Shown piece after piece: positions 39,773 through 47,701 of a stretch of 64,000 bases of DNA (within the stretch, counting starts at the first letter, position 1; each line of letters begins with the position of its first letter). The notes under the pieces are model-generated. The model was not told the origin of the DNA, made no database searches, and was given only the letters and a program-made list of their open reading frames with translations. The stretch spans positions 3,728 through 67,727 of the forward strand of contig NZ_JADJNP010000009.1 of the NCBI RefSeq assembly GCF_016714275.1, given 5' to 3'. The DNA comes from Tessaracoccus sp. Its GTDB lineage: Bacteria; Actinomycetota; Actinomycetes; Propionibacteriales; Propionibacteriaceae. A program made the translations under genes and the position numbers.

Positions 39773-40567
39773 TCACACGTCGAACAGCAGCACCTGCTCG
39801 GTGTTCGCCGCGATCGCCAGCACGTCGGCGCCCTGGGCGTACCCGGTGGCCTTCGTGGTCGCCCGCTGCATGTCCTTGGCGACGACGATCAGCCGCTTGC
39901 GGGCCCGCGGACCGGCGTTCTTCGGCTGGATGTCCACGTACCACGGCGTCGTCGCGGCCAGGTCGGCGCGGAGCGCGGCGTAGCGACCGTCGGCGACCGC
40001 CAGGTGCTCGCGCAGCTGCGCGATCAGCACGTCCTTGGCGCCCAGCTGGCTGTCCTTGGCGGTCAGCTGCGCGTCACGGTTGGCGATGTCCGCGGTGGCG
40101 GCATCCACAGCCGCGGCGAGGGTGTGGAGGTCGGCTGTCGCCGCGGCGGCGGCGGCGATCATGGCCTCGGCATGCGCAGCGGCCTGTGCCGCCAGCTCGG
40201 CCTTGAGCGCGGTGACCACGTCGGCGGCCTCGGCGGCGGCGATCTCGGCGGCGTCCGCGGCGGCCTGGTTGGCGATCTCGATGCCGGCGATGGCGGCGGC
40301 GAGCGCGGCCTCGGCGGCGTCGGCGCGGGCGATCGCGAGTTCTTCGGCGGTCGGCGGCGGCGCGAGCGGCGCGAGGTCGACCTCGACCTCGTCCGCGGGC
40401 GCGTCGGCGTCGGCGGTGGCGACCTCGTCGCCGACGCCGGCGTCGGCGTCGTTCGGCGAGGTGGCGGCGTCGACTTCGACAGCGACCTCGGCCGCCTCGA
40501 CGGGCGTCGCGGGATCGGAAGTCGGCTCGGGGGTGGTGTCGCTCACGTCGAAGGCGGTGTCTTCCAT
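39773..40567 (-). CDS. Ala-rich coiled-coil protein
   Basis: 264 residues. An acidic Ala/Asp/Val-rich N-terminus, then about 130 residues of Ala-rich heptads (AAEAALAAAIAGIEIANQAA) forming a long coiled coil, and a compact C-terminal domain (TTPWYVDIQPKNAGPRARKR, GYAQGADVLAIAANTEQVL). Could be a scaffold or structural rod; no family recognised. Confidence 0.6.
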   Translation of the reverse strand: MEDTAFDVSDTTPEPTSDPATPVEAAEVAVEVDAATSPNDADAGVGDEVATADADAPADEVEVDLAPLAPPPTAEELAIARADAAEAALAAAIAGIEIANQAAADAAEIAAAEAADVVTALKAELAAQAAAHAEAMIAAAAAATADLHTLAAAVDAATADIANRDAQLTAKDSQLGAKDVLIAQLREHLAVADGRYAALRADLAATTPWYVDIQPKNAGPRARKRLIVVAKDMQRATTKATGYAQGADVLAIAANTEQVLLFDV

Positions 40568-40673
40568 GGTGCTGAGCATACGCACAGGCTCGGGATGGCG
40601 GCAAGCAGGCAGGTGCGGCTGGCTGTGTTTGGCCGCCCTGTCATCATCGCGGTGCCTGCGGTAGCTTACGGGG

Positions 40674-41342
40674 ATGGCCTTGGAGATCACGCGCGACCGA
40701 CCCTCCGTCGTCCTCTTGCATGGGCTTGCGCGGAGCCCGCGCGCGATGCATGGGCTCGCGGATGCACTTGGCGCCGCCGGGTACGTACCGCACCTCATTC
40801 GGTACTCGACATTGGCGGCGTCACCTCAAGCTGCCGCAGCGGCCGTTCAGGCCCAGCTCCAGGATACGTTCGGCACGCGCCCGATCTTCGCCGTCACGCA
40901 CTCGCTCGGTGGTGTCCTGATCCGGTACCTGCGTAAGCCGCTTACGTGGAAGCGCATCGTCATGCTCGCGCCACCGAACCAGGGCAGCGCGATCGCGCGC
41001 GCGGTCCGCACGACTGTTGGGTCGGATGTGTTCGCACGGCTGCCCGCGGCGGCTCAACTTAGCACCGGCCGCCCGACCGACTGGCCCTACCCGCCGGCGC
41101 CGTTCGCCATCATCGCAGGAACGCGCCGGCCCGGTGTCTGGCATCCGGCAGGTTGGCTTGGCCGGCTATTCTTGCCGACGCACGAACCTTCCGACGGCAC
41201 CGTCCTCGTGCGCGAGACGCGGTTGTCGGGCGCGGCCGCGTTCGCGACCGTCGACGCGACCCACACGGCGATCATGGATCACCCGGAGGCACAGCGGCTG
41301 GCGATCGCGTTTCTGCGTGACGGTGCGTTCCCCGCGCCGTGA
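40674..41342 (+). CDS. Alpha/beta-hydrolase (lipase/esterase-like)
   Basis: 222 residues. VVLLHGLARSPRAMHGLADA is the oxyanion strand, VTHSLGGVLIRYL holds the nucleophile Ser, and DATHTAIMDHPE supplies the His; EPSDGTV is a plausible Asp position. Resembles compact bacterial triacylglycerol-lipase-like or PGAP1-like hydrolases. It may act on host envelope lipids during lysis. Confidence 0.75.
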   Translation: MALEITRDRPSVVLLHGLARSPRAMHGLADALGAAGYVPHLIRYSTLAASPQAAAAAVQAQLQDTFGTRPIFAVTHSLGGVLIRYLRKPLTWKRIVMLAPPNQGSAIARAVRTTVGSDVFARLPAAAQLSTGRPTDWPYPPAPFAIIAGTRRPGVWHPAGWLGRLFLPTHEPSDGTVLVRETRLSGAAAFATVDATHTAIMDHPEAQRLAIAFLRDGAFPAP

Positions 41343-41625
41343 CGTCGGCGGCGATGGCATCGTCGATCGTGCGCGTGAAGCGCGCGACGAAGCGGGCCAC
41401 GGCAGCGTCATCGGCGATCTCGCGCCAAGTCGTCTCGACGATGACTTGGATAAGGCGGACCATCCCGTAGACGGAAGCGCAGACACGGTTATAGGTATCC
41501 GTCGCGATTGCGTGGGCGTCTTCGGTACCCGCTATTAGCATCCGGTGCCGCCACCAGGCTGCGCGCTTGGCACGGTCAAGCGTTTCACGGCATGCCTGCA
41601 AGAGGATGATCTGGCGGAGCGTCAT
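41272..41625 (-). CDS. Hypothetical helical protein
   Basis: 117 residues, MTLRQIILLQACRETLDRAK. All-helical. The 3' end overlaps the convergent hydrolase gene by 71 bases, so the end may be overextended. First of a run of three related-looking minus-strand helical genes. Confidence 0.5.
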   Translation of the reverse strand: MTLRQIILLQACRETLDRAKRAAWWRHRMLIAGTEDAHAIATDTYNRVCASVYGMVRLIQVIVETTWREIADDAAVARFVARFTRTIDDAIAADVTARGTHRHAETRSPAAVPPGDP

Positions 41626-41628
41626 CGG

Positions 41629-41973
41629 TCAGTCGAACCCGAGGCCGCTTGGTTGGACTACCAAGCCGAGGTAGAGCAGGTCGGTCATCGAGACCGTCAG
41701 CGGTGCCGTCGTGTGCGCGATCAATTCGCAAACGCAGCGCAAGCCGTTGATGTGCTGACGGACCCGACGCGCCTCGAATTCACCAACGGGCCGCAACGGC
41801 AGGACGGGCGCGCTGTCTATGCCGACCGTTTGTGTACGGCGGGCGCGCAGCTCGTCGGCGGCTTCCGCGGCTGCGGTGGCCGCTAGCTCACCGGCGCGGC
41901 GTTCGAGGTCGACGATGCGCGCTTGCAGTTGTGCCAACAAGGTCGACGGCGGGACGGAGAGTTCGAGGGGCAT
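41629..41973 (-). CDS. Hypothetical helical protein
   Basis: 114 residues, MPLELSVPPSTLLAQLQARI with a short coiled coil, then RRVRQHINGLRCVCELIAHT. The start is set by the promoter 9 bases upstream. Confidence 0.55.
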   Translation of the reverse strand: MPLELSVPPSTLLAQLQARIVDLERRAGELAATAAAEAADELRARRTQTVGIDSAPVLPLRPVGEFEARRVRQHINGLRCVCELIAHTTAPLTVSMTDLLYLGLVVQPSGLGFD

Positions 41974-41977
41974 GCTG

Positions 41978-42346
41978 TCAGCTTGGTACCACAGCACCGT
42001 GACATCGCGCCGCCATCTCGGCGTGCCGGACTCGGTCCGCGCAGGCTGTCTGAAGCCGGATGCTGAAGCGTGCTGTGGCAGCATCCCAGCGCGCGTCGCC
42101 GTAGAACGCTGCGAGCAGCGCGAGGGTCAGGTGGACCAACTCGGACACGCGCGCACCCGCCTCGTGTCGTGCTCGGAGGACGTGCGGGTTGTCGCCGGGG
42201 ACCGCCCAGAGCCGGACGACGTTGTCCGTCGCCTGGTATACGCGCCGCGCGACGATGAAGATCGCGCGTTGGCGGTCGTTCATCCGCAGGCCCCGGTCGG
42301 GCGCGGGCTCGTCCGCAAGGTAGGTGAACAGTTCGTCGGGGTGCAT
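41978..42346 (-). CDS. Hypothetical helical protein
   Basis: 122 residues, MHPDELFTYLADEPAPDRGL. NDRQRAIFIVARRVYQATDN and SELVHLTLALLAAFYGDARW resemble the two genes downstream in layout, suggesting a small paralogous set. Confidence 0.55.
   Translation of the reverse strand: MHPDELFTYLADEPAPDRGLRMNDRQRAIFIVARRVYQATDNVVRLWAVPGDNPHVLRARHEAGARVSELVHLTLALLAAFYGDARWDAATARFSIRLQTACADRVRHAEMAARCHGAVVPS
41983..42004 (-). promoter_or_regulatory. Phage-type promoter, TGTCAC variant
   Basis: TGTCAC, 10 bases ending TGG, TACCAA on the minus strand, 9 bases before ATG 41973. Confidence 0.55.
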
Positions 42347-42355
42347 CGGCTACGC

Positions 42356-42377
42356 AACCTACCACGCAGCCCTGTCA
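42356..42377 (-). promoter_or_regulatory. Phage-type promoter, overlapping its divergent partner
   Basis: TGACAG, 10 bases ending TGG, TAGGTT on the minus strand, 9 bases before ATG 42346. Its upstream box shares CTGTCA with the plus-strand promoter. Confidence 0.7.
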
Positions 42378-42394
42378 GGGTACCCTGGTAGGCT
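42373..42394 (+). promoter_or_regulatory. Phage-type promoter
   Basis: TGTCAG, 10 bases ending TGG, TAGGCT, 7 bases before ATG 42402. The overlap with the minus-strand box means one bound factor could serve only one direction at a time. Confidence 0.7.
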
Positions 42395-42401
42395 CTGCTT
42401 G

Positions 42402-42875
42402 ATGTCCGATGCCACCGTCGACAAACCTGATCCCGAAGCCGCGCCCGTCCGGGCTTTCATTACCCGGTGGGCGCCGATCTTCGGCGAATCGCCGTTGTTC
42501 AAGCACGCCGTCGCGGCGTACCGCGCCGCCTGGTACGACGACAGCGACGCCGGCTGCGCGGACATGCGCGCCATCGTCCAGGATCTCTATGACCAGGCCG
42601 TCGCCGCGGGCCGCGACGTCTCCCAGACGTGCCTGCAGTGCAAGGCCACGGTTTCGTGCGCCCGCGAGCTGGGTTACTGTGAGCCCTGCGACGCCTGCGA
42701 GGCGGCAGCCGAGGTTGCGGACGCGGCGGCGGCTACGGCACGTGCCGAGGCGAAAGCTCGCCACGAACGCTGGTTGGCGTCGCTCTCACCAGCCCAACGC
42801 GAGATGCACCGGACCCGTGAGGCGGCGGCGATGTACTACATGATCAACGGCCTGATTCAGCGCAACGTGGTGTGA
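42402..42875 (+). CDS. Hypothetical protein with Cys pairs
   Basis: 157 residues, MSDATVDKPDPEAAPVRAFI. QTCLQCKATVSCARELGYCE and PCDAC form a probable zinc site, followed by an Ala/Glu/Arg helix. Function unknown. Confidence 0.55.
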   Translation: MSDATVDKPDPEAAPVRAFITRWAPIFGESPLFKHAVAAYRAAWYDDSDAGCADMRAIVQDLYDQAVAAGRDVSQTCLQCKATVSCARELGYCEPCDACEAAAEVADAAAATARAEAKARHERWLASLSPAQREMHRTREAAAMYYMINGLIQRNVV

Positions 42876-42919
42876 CGCAGACGGCGCCGCGGGGTCAACG
42901 TGCGTGGTACGCTGCCGTG

Positions 42920-43129
42920 ATGTCGGCCCCGCGGTTCAAGTGCTCGTTCGTGGACAGCGCCAAGCTCCGGATGTTTGTGGCCGCGACGCCGACCCGGCGC
43001 CAGGGCTGGGGCTTCGTCAGCGGCGCCGGCGCCGAGGTGCGTGCGAAGCGGCTCACCGTGCGGCAGGTCGATCGGCTCCGCCGGTACCTTGTGCCGTGGC
43101 GGCTCACCGCCGTGTGCGTCCGCGCCTGA
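42920..43129 (+). CDS. Small basic hypothetical protein
   Basis: 69 residues, MSAPRFKCSFVDSAKLRMFV. GGTCAA, 9 bases and TACGCT stand before the ATG, a near match to the phage-type promoter. Confidence 0.5.
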   Translation: MSAPRFKCSFVDSAKLRMFVAATPTRRQGWGFVSGAGAEVRAKRLTVRQVDRLRRYLVPWRLTAVCVRA

Positions 43130-43133
43130 TGGG

Positions 43134-43343
43134 TCAGGCCGGGCAACGGATGTCGTAGCTCGCGGCGATCTCGCGTGCGGCCTCGACAGAGGCCGCCGTC
43201 ACGGGCGTGCGGCGGTGGGCCCGCGGTGCGTAGAAGTCGTTGACGGACCGGCCGCGCGGCACGCGCTTGACGACGACGCGACAGCGTCCACGGGCGTTGA
43301 CCGTGGAGACGGCGGAGGTGGCGAGACGCGTGGTGTGTGCCAT
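43134..43343 (-). CDS. Small basic hypothetical protein
   Basis: 69 residues, MAHTTRLATSAVSTVNARGR. RVPRGRSVNDFYAPRAHRRT; ends with a short helix and CPA. Convergent with the previous gene. Confidence 0.45.
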   Translation of the reverse strand: MAHTTRLATSAVSTVNARGRCRVVVKRVPRGRSVNDFYAPRAHRRTPVTAASVEAAREIAASYDIRCPA

Positions 43344-43362
43344 CGTCTGATGGTGCGCAGCG

Positions 43363-43722
43363 TCAGCCGCACTCGGCAAGCCGCTCGATGAGGTTGTCGA
43401 CCGCGCCGGGGTTCCAGAATCGGTAGCGATGGAGGCCACGATCGAGCAAGTCGATGGGGTCATCGCCGTCGTCGTGTCCCGTCGGCCCGACGCAGTCGAC
43501 GAAGGTCGAGAACTGCCACAGCCCGCGCGGGTTCACGAACAGCGCGGCGGCGCGGTAGCCGTCAGACGGCATCGCCACCTCGGTCAGCTCGATAGGCCGG
43601 CGGAGGCGGTTGGCTGCGTCGAACAGGAACCACGCCAGCGCCGTCCCGACAGGGATCAGCTCGAACTTCATGACGATGTCACCGTCGAGCGGCGCCGATG
43701 CGCACCCCCATCGCTCGAGCAC
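43363..43722 (-). CDS. Hypothetical protein
   Basis: 119 residues, or 102 from MKFELIPVGTALAWFLFDAA. Contains a conserved-looking RPIELTEVAMPSDGYRAAAL and DLLDRGLHRYRFWNPG. Confidence 0.5.
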   Translation of the reverse strand: MLERWGCASAPLDGDIVMKFELIPVGTALAWFLFDAANRLRRPIELTEVAMPSDGYRAAALFVNPRGLWQFSTFVDCVGPTGHDDGDDPIDLLDRGLHRYRFWNPGAVDNLIERLAECG

Positions 43723-43773
43723 AGTCGTCAGGCCTGGGACACGTAGCCCGAAGAACGGGCGGAGCGGCGAGAA

Positions 43774-43905
43774 CTAGAGGGTCGGCGCAGCGCTGCCCGT
43801 CCACGTCGGGGCGGGGATCCCGGCGTCGCGGAGGGCGCGGGGCAGGTTGCGCGGCAGCTCCGGCGGTGTCGTGGCAACGATGTCGCGGGCGTCACGGAAG
43901 TCCAT
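43774..43905 (-). CDS. Tiny hypothetical protein
   Basis: 43 residues, MDFRDARDIVATTPPELPRN, Pro-rich, immediately after the next small gene's stop. It may be the C-terminal part of that gene after a frameshift. Confidence 0.35.
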   Translation of the reverse strand: MDFRDARDIVATTPPELPRNLPRALRDAGIPAPTWTGSAAPTL

Positions 43906-43907
43906 GG

Positions 43908-44081
43908 TCAGGCCTTCGGCCGGCGTGGCTTCGACCGGCGTGCCGTACGTGTACAGCGCGCAATGGCCCTGTCGAGCGTGTCGATCCGGTTCGCGAGGTC
44001 GACGCCACGCCCGCCGGCGTAGACAAATTCACGCCAGAGCTGTGCGCGGGCTTTCTTCAAATCGTTGCACGTCTTGGCCAT
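43908..44081 (-). CDS. Tiny helical protein
   Basis: 57 residues, MAKTCNDLKKARAQLWREFV; helical start with a TAGAAT -10 box 8 bases upstream. The last 20 residues are Arg-rich and may be out of frame. Confidence 0.4.
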   Translation of the reverse strand: MAKTCNDLKKARAQLWREFVYAGGRGVDLANRIDTLDRAIARCTRTARRSKPRRPKA

Positions 44082-44100
44082 GCGGCGATTCTAGCATCGG

Positions 44101-44412
44101 TCAGGCGACCGTGACCAGCTTCCAGCGATACGGCGTGATCTCCGCGTCCTTGAGCGCCGCGCTGCACGTCGGCCGGATGACGTCGCCGACGGCGCCGTAC
44201 TGATCGAACCGCGAGACCTGCCAGCCCGACCGCTTCGTGGACGGGTGGAGCACGGCCGTCCACGTCGGGTCACGGCGATCGACGAATTGTGCGGCCTTGA
44301 GGTCGCCGCGGCAGGTCCAGTAGCATCCCATCGTCCGCCGCTTGCCAAACGGCCGCGGGAACGGCCAGGGCCGACACCCGGTGATGTGGAGGGGGCTCTT
44401 GGTGCGGGCCAC
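44101..44412 (-). CDS. Stand-alone copy of the C-terminal domain of the SGNH/kinase-like fusion
   Basis: 103 residues. TAVLHPSTKRSGWQVSRFDQ, YGAVGDVIRPTCSAALKDAE matches TVLAHRSTKQRGWQATWFDA, LGPASDVIRPTLVVALEDQA near the C-terminus of the protein at 53178. The Arg-Ser-Gly-Trp-Gln...Asp-Val-Ile-Arg-Pro-Thr core is the shared part. Function unknown. Confidence 0.6.
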   Translation of the reverse strand: MARTKSPLHITGCRPWPFPRPFGKRRTMGCYWTCRGDLKAAQFVDRRDPTWTAVLHPSTKRSGWQVSRFDQYGAVGDVIRPTCSAALKDAEITPYRWKLVTVA

Positions 44413-44414
44413 GG

Positions 44415-44807
44415 TCAGCTCCGCTTCCGGGCACGCTTCTTGGGCGCGCGCAGCGCGAGCCGGAATGCCCGGGCATCATCGTCGTCGCCGCGGAAACACC
44501 GCGCCGGCGCCCGGGTCATGGCCTGCGCGCGCTTGACAGCGCGCGGCTTCGCGCCAAGGCGGCCGCCGGGGTAGCAGCGCATCACGGCCGGCGCCTGCCA
44601 CGGCGCGTCGGCGTAGATAGCCGCGATGCGTGGTGTGAGCACGTAGGCGTGCAGCGGCCGCGCGCTCCGACCGGCGTTGCGGACAACGTGTGCTGCCACG
44701 CGTGCCGCGGCCTGCGGCGCCAGCGCCTGTCGGTCCAGAATACGGTCATCGGACGTCGTCACGACGACGATGTAGTTGGCCTCCGGCCGCAGCTTCTTCA
44801 GTGCCAT
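44415..44807 (-). CDS. Basic hypothetical protein
   Basis: 130 residues, MALKKLRPEANYIVVVTTSD. Alpha/beta N-terminus and a Lys/Arg-rich C-terminus (APKKRARKRS). Divergent from the next gene with TAGGCT boxes on both sides of a CCTGAGG palindrome-like sequence. Confidence 0.55.
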   Translation of the reverse strand: MALKKLRPEANYIVVVTTSDDRILDRQALAPQAAARVAAHVVRNAGRSARPLHAYVLTPRIAAIYADAPWQAPAVMRCYPGGRLGAKPRAVKRAQAMTRAPARCFRGDDDDARAFRLALRAPKKRARKRS

Positions 44808-44855
44808 GCGGGCAAGCCTACCACCGCGCCTGAGGCTCGTGGTAGGCTTCCAACC

Positions 44856-45146
44856 ATGCCCACTGCCATGACCCTCGACGGCACCAAGTCCGGCCCCGGC
44901 GTCTTCAAGCGCCTCCTCTCGCGCGTCGGTCTCGGCGACGACCGCGGCCAGTGGCTCGGCGACGCCTGGAGTGACGAGGCCGCGGCCGCGGCGCCCGACA
45001 ACCCGGTGTCGGACTTCACCAAGGCCGTGTTCGGGTGGGGTGTCCTGACGTTCGCGCTCGGCACCGCCAGCATCCGTGGCTACCGGGCCATCCGCGATCG
45101 CGTGCCGACCAAGGCCGTCGCCGGTGCCCGCCGGCGTCGGCGGTAG
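44856..45146 (+). CDS. Tail-anchored small protein ending GARRRRR
   Basis: 96 residues, MPTAMTLDGTKSGPGVFKRL. One weak hydrophobic helix (AVFGWGVLTFALGTASI) then a basic tail. GTGGTAGGCT box upstream. A good example of the poly-Arg C-terminus seen across the region. Confidence 0.6.
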   Translation: MPTAMTLDGTKSGPGVFKRLLSRVGLGDDRGQWLGDAWSDEAAAAAPDNPVSDFTKAVFGWGVLTFALGTASIRGYRAIRDRVPTKAVAGARRRRR

Positions 45147-45210
45147 CGCCCGTCGAGGAAGTCCGCGGGACCCGGACAATTCGGGGAAGCTCGCAAGGGG
45201 CTGGCGAGCC

Positions 45211-45231
45211 TGTCGGGCGCTGTGGTAGCCT
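45211..45231 (+). promoter_or_regulatory. Phage-type promoter variant before the virion operon
   Basis: TGTCGG, 9 bases ending TGG, TAGCCT, 9 bases before GTG 45241. Confidence 0.5.
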
Positions 45232-45240
45232 GACCTCACC

Positions 45241-45807
45241 GTGGCCAATACGCTCAAGTCCCAGCTGACGTTCACTGACGTCGCGCCTGGCGCCACGGCG
45301 GTGCTGCCGCACGACATCAAGCTCAACGGCACCGACGTCGAGCCGGACCACATCACCTTCGAGAACCAGAACTTCGACTACGTCTCGTCGACGGCGACGA
45401 CGCTCACGGTCATCAACAACGGCGCGGGCGTCGAGACCGGGCGAGTGCTCTGCGAGCTGTGGCACACGATCGAGCGGGTCTTCGGTGACGGCTCACAGAA
45501 CTTGCCCAACAAGCCGTTCATCGACCGCGGCGTCAACCTGGGTGGTGGCGGCGGTGGGACGGGCCCGACGAACTGGCAGGCGTTCACGTACACGGCGACG
45601 GGCGTCGAGGGCGCGGCGTTTACCGTGCCCATCCCGGTCGCGCAACCCGACGCCAACTACGAGGTCTTGTGGCGGTTGGGGACGGTCGTCCGGCAGTTCA
45701 GCCTGGCGGTCGTCGACGGCTCCGAACTCGTCGGCGCGTTCGACGTCGAGACGACGACGGCGCCTGAACTCGGCGACCTCATCCACTTCAGCGTGTTCAA
45801 CCCATGA
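45241..45807 (+). CDS. Virion-type protein (tail/fibre operon, first gene)
   Basis: 188 residues from GTG. Thr/Val/Asn-rich beta protein: ANTLKSQLTFTDVAPGATAV at the start, a Gly-run hinge (LGGGGGGTGP) near residue 100, then WQAFTYTATGVEGAAFTVPI. Such composition is usual for phage tail or fibre proteins. Overlaps the beta-helix gene by four bases. Confidence 0.6.
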   Translation: MANTLKSQLTFTDVAPGATAVLPHDIKLNGTDVEPDHITFENQNFDYVSSTATTLTVINNGAGVETGRVLCELWHTIERVFGDGSQNLPNKPFIDRGVNLGGGGGGTGPTNWQAFTYTATGVEGAAFTVPIPVAQPDANYEVLWRLGTVVRQFSLAVVDGSELVGAFDVETTTAPELGDLIHFSVFNP

Positions 45808-47123
45808 TCGGTGATTTCGCCTCCGACCGCTTCATCCTGCGGGACTGGCCCGTCGGGACCGCCGCGCTGACGTGGTACGTCCGACCGACCGGCGACGACA
45901 ACAACAACGGCACGACCGCGTTGACGGCGTTCGCGACGCTCGCGCGGGCGCTGCGGGAGGTGCCGCTCTACGGCAGCAACCGCCCGACGATCATCAACGT
46001 CACCGGGATGACGATCGCGGTCGCGGAGTTGCTGCAGCTCGGCGGCGGCGCGCTGGGTGCGACGATCAACACCTACGCCGCGCCGGTCGTGCCCGACCTG
46101 CCGAACCGCCGCCAGGTCCAGCTCGTCGCGGATCTCACCGAGGTCCGGGCGTTCACCGTGACGGCCCAGGCCGACGACGGCATCACCGGGCTCGCCACGT
46201 TGACGGTTGCGGAGGCGATTGGTCCGAACGAGATCGACGACCTGCTGATGTTGGACGGCAGCGGTCACCTCGGCCCTGTCGTCGAGTACACGACCGGGGC
46301 GGGCCCGAACACGATCTACGTCGCGAGCACGGCGGCGTTCGATGCGGCCGTGAGCGCATACGCGCCCGGCGCGTCGCTGACCTACGGCGTGACGGCGCAG
46401 GGGCTGGACGGCGCGATCCACCTCAACGCGCTCGCGGACTGGTCGTTCCGGGGACTCTCACTCGCGTCGACCGATGACGCGAAGCAGGCCGCGATTACGG
46501 TCTGGGCGCACCAGCCCGTCGACTTCTACGCCTGCACGCTCAACGGCCTCCACACGGCTGGCGGCGCCGCGCCCGTGACGCTCTACGGGTGCGTCGTCCG
46601 GAACCAGGGGTTGATCGTCGAGGGTGGTGCGAGCCTGCTGTTGCAGAACGTCTTTGGGCGCGGCCTGACGATGACTTGCGCACGCGGCCACGCGACGCTC
46701 GATCAGGTCGTCTTCGACGCGTGCTCACCGTTCGGCGCTGGTGCGGGCTCGAGCAGCTCGCAGTTCTCGGCGGAGATCACGCGTGCCGAGGTCCGCAATG
46801 GCACCGGCGCGGGCATCAAGTGCCTGTTCGGGACGTGGGCGCTCTCGAACCTGCGCTGCACCGACAACTTCGGGTCGGGCGTCTACGTGCTGGGCGCCCT
46901 CGAGGTCGCGATGACCGCCGTCGTCGGGACCGGCAACGACTACGGCCTCGAGTGCATCCGCAACGCCTCGGTCACGACCGACAGCACCACCGCCGTCACC
47001 GGCGGCTCGGGCGACGTCTACCTCGGCAACGCCGGCACGTTCGCGTGGGCCGACTTCTCACCGGTGCTGCCCGAGACCGACATCGAGCAGCTCGTGCGCG
47101 TCTTCCACCAAGGCGGGGTCTGA
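45804..47123 (+). CDS. Right-handed beta-helix (pectate-lyase-like) virion protein
   Basis: 439 residues. VRPTGDDNNNGTTALTAFAT is the DGxDxNxGTxxxPFxT-like N-terminal cap of tail-associated beta-helix proteins. From 200 on short repeats of strand-turn pattern (NLRCTDNFGSGVYVLGALEV, GTGNDYGLECIRNASVTT) are typical of parallel beta-helices. Likely a receptor-binding or polysaccharide-degrading tail protein. Confidence 0.7.
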   Translation: MIGDFASDRFILRDWPVGTAALTWYVRPTGDDNNNGTTALTAFATLARALREVPLYGSNRPTIINVTGMTIAVAELLQLGGGALGATINTYAAPVVPDLPNRRQVQLVADLTEVRAFTVTAQADDGITGLATLTVAEAIGPNEIDDLLMLDGSGHLGPVVEYTTGAGPNTIYVASTAAFDAAVSAYAPGASLTYGVTAQGLDGAIHLNALADWSFRGLSLASTDDAKQAAITVWAHQPVDFYACTLNGLHTAGGAAPVTLYGCVVRNQGLIVEGGASLLLQNVFGRGLTMTCARGHATLDQVVFDACSPFGAGAGSSSSQFSAEITRAEVRNGTGAGIKCLFGTWALSNLRCTDNFGSGVYVLGALEVAMTAVVGTGNDYGLECIRNASVTTDSTTAVTGGSGDVYLGNAGTFAWADFSPVLPETDIEQLVRVFHQGGV

Positions 47124-47125
47124 GC

Positions 47126-47701
47126 GTGACGGCCTACGCAAGCAGCGGCCATCTGCGCCTTGGGTCCAAGACCAACGGCGCCGACCTCTACCGCGTCGCG
47201 ACCGCGCCGAACACGGGCGGCGGCCTCGCCGCGGACCTGGGCTCGCTCGCGCTGGACAACGTCGCGGGCGTCGTCTACGTCAAGTTCGGTGCCGCCGACA
47301 CCGACTGGGCTGCGCTGGGCGGCGGTCGGTACACGCCCAACGAGATGTGGGCTCAGCCGGATGTCGCGGCGTCACAGACGAACGTGCAGCTCGAGACCAA
47401 CGTCTCGCAGCTCTTTGCGACCTGGCGTGCGCCGCGCGCAGGCTCGATCGTCGGGCTCGTCACGCGGTTTTCGGAGGCGATCACCGCGGGCTCGGTGACG
47501 CTGACGGTCCGGATCAACGGCACGCCCGGCACGCTCGCGGCGACCAGCGTCGTCGGCACGGGCACGCAGGTGACGCAGGCGCCCGGCGTCGACGCCTACG
47601 CCGCGGGCGATCTCTTGGACATCGCGATCACCACGACGGGCGCGTTCGCGCCCATCACCACCGACGTGGAGGCATACCTCCAAGTGCAGGACGAGGCATG
47701 A
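47126..47701 (+). CDS. Virion-type beta protein
   Basis: 191 residues from GTG. TAYASSGHLRLGSKTNGADL, a short N-terminal module, then a Thr/Gly-rich jelly-roll-like part (SVTLTVRINGTPGTLAATSV). Tail or fibre component by context. Confidence 0.6.
   Translation: MTAYASSGHLRLGSKTNGADLYRVATAPNTGGGLAADLGSLALDNVAGVVYVKFGAADTDWAALGGGRYTPNEMWAQPDVAASQTNVQLETNVSQLFATWRAPRAGSIVGLVTRFSEAITAGSVTLTVRINGTPGTLAATSVVGTGTQVTQAPGVDAYAAGDLLDIAITTTGAFAPITTDVEAYLQVQDEA

Noticed and set aside
39718..40936. 392-codon plus-strand ORF, Gly/Val/Arg-rich
   Set aside because: Antisense shadow of the Ala-rich coiled-coil gene; repeats of Gly and Arg reflect antisense Ala codons.
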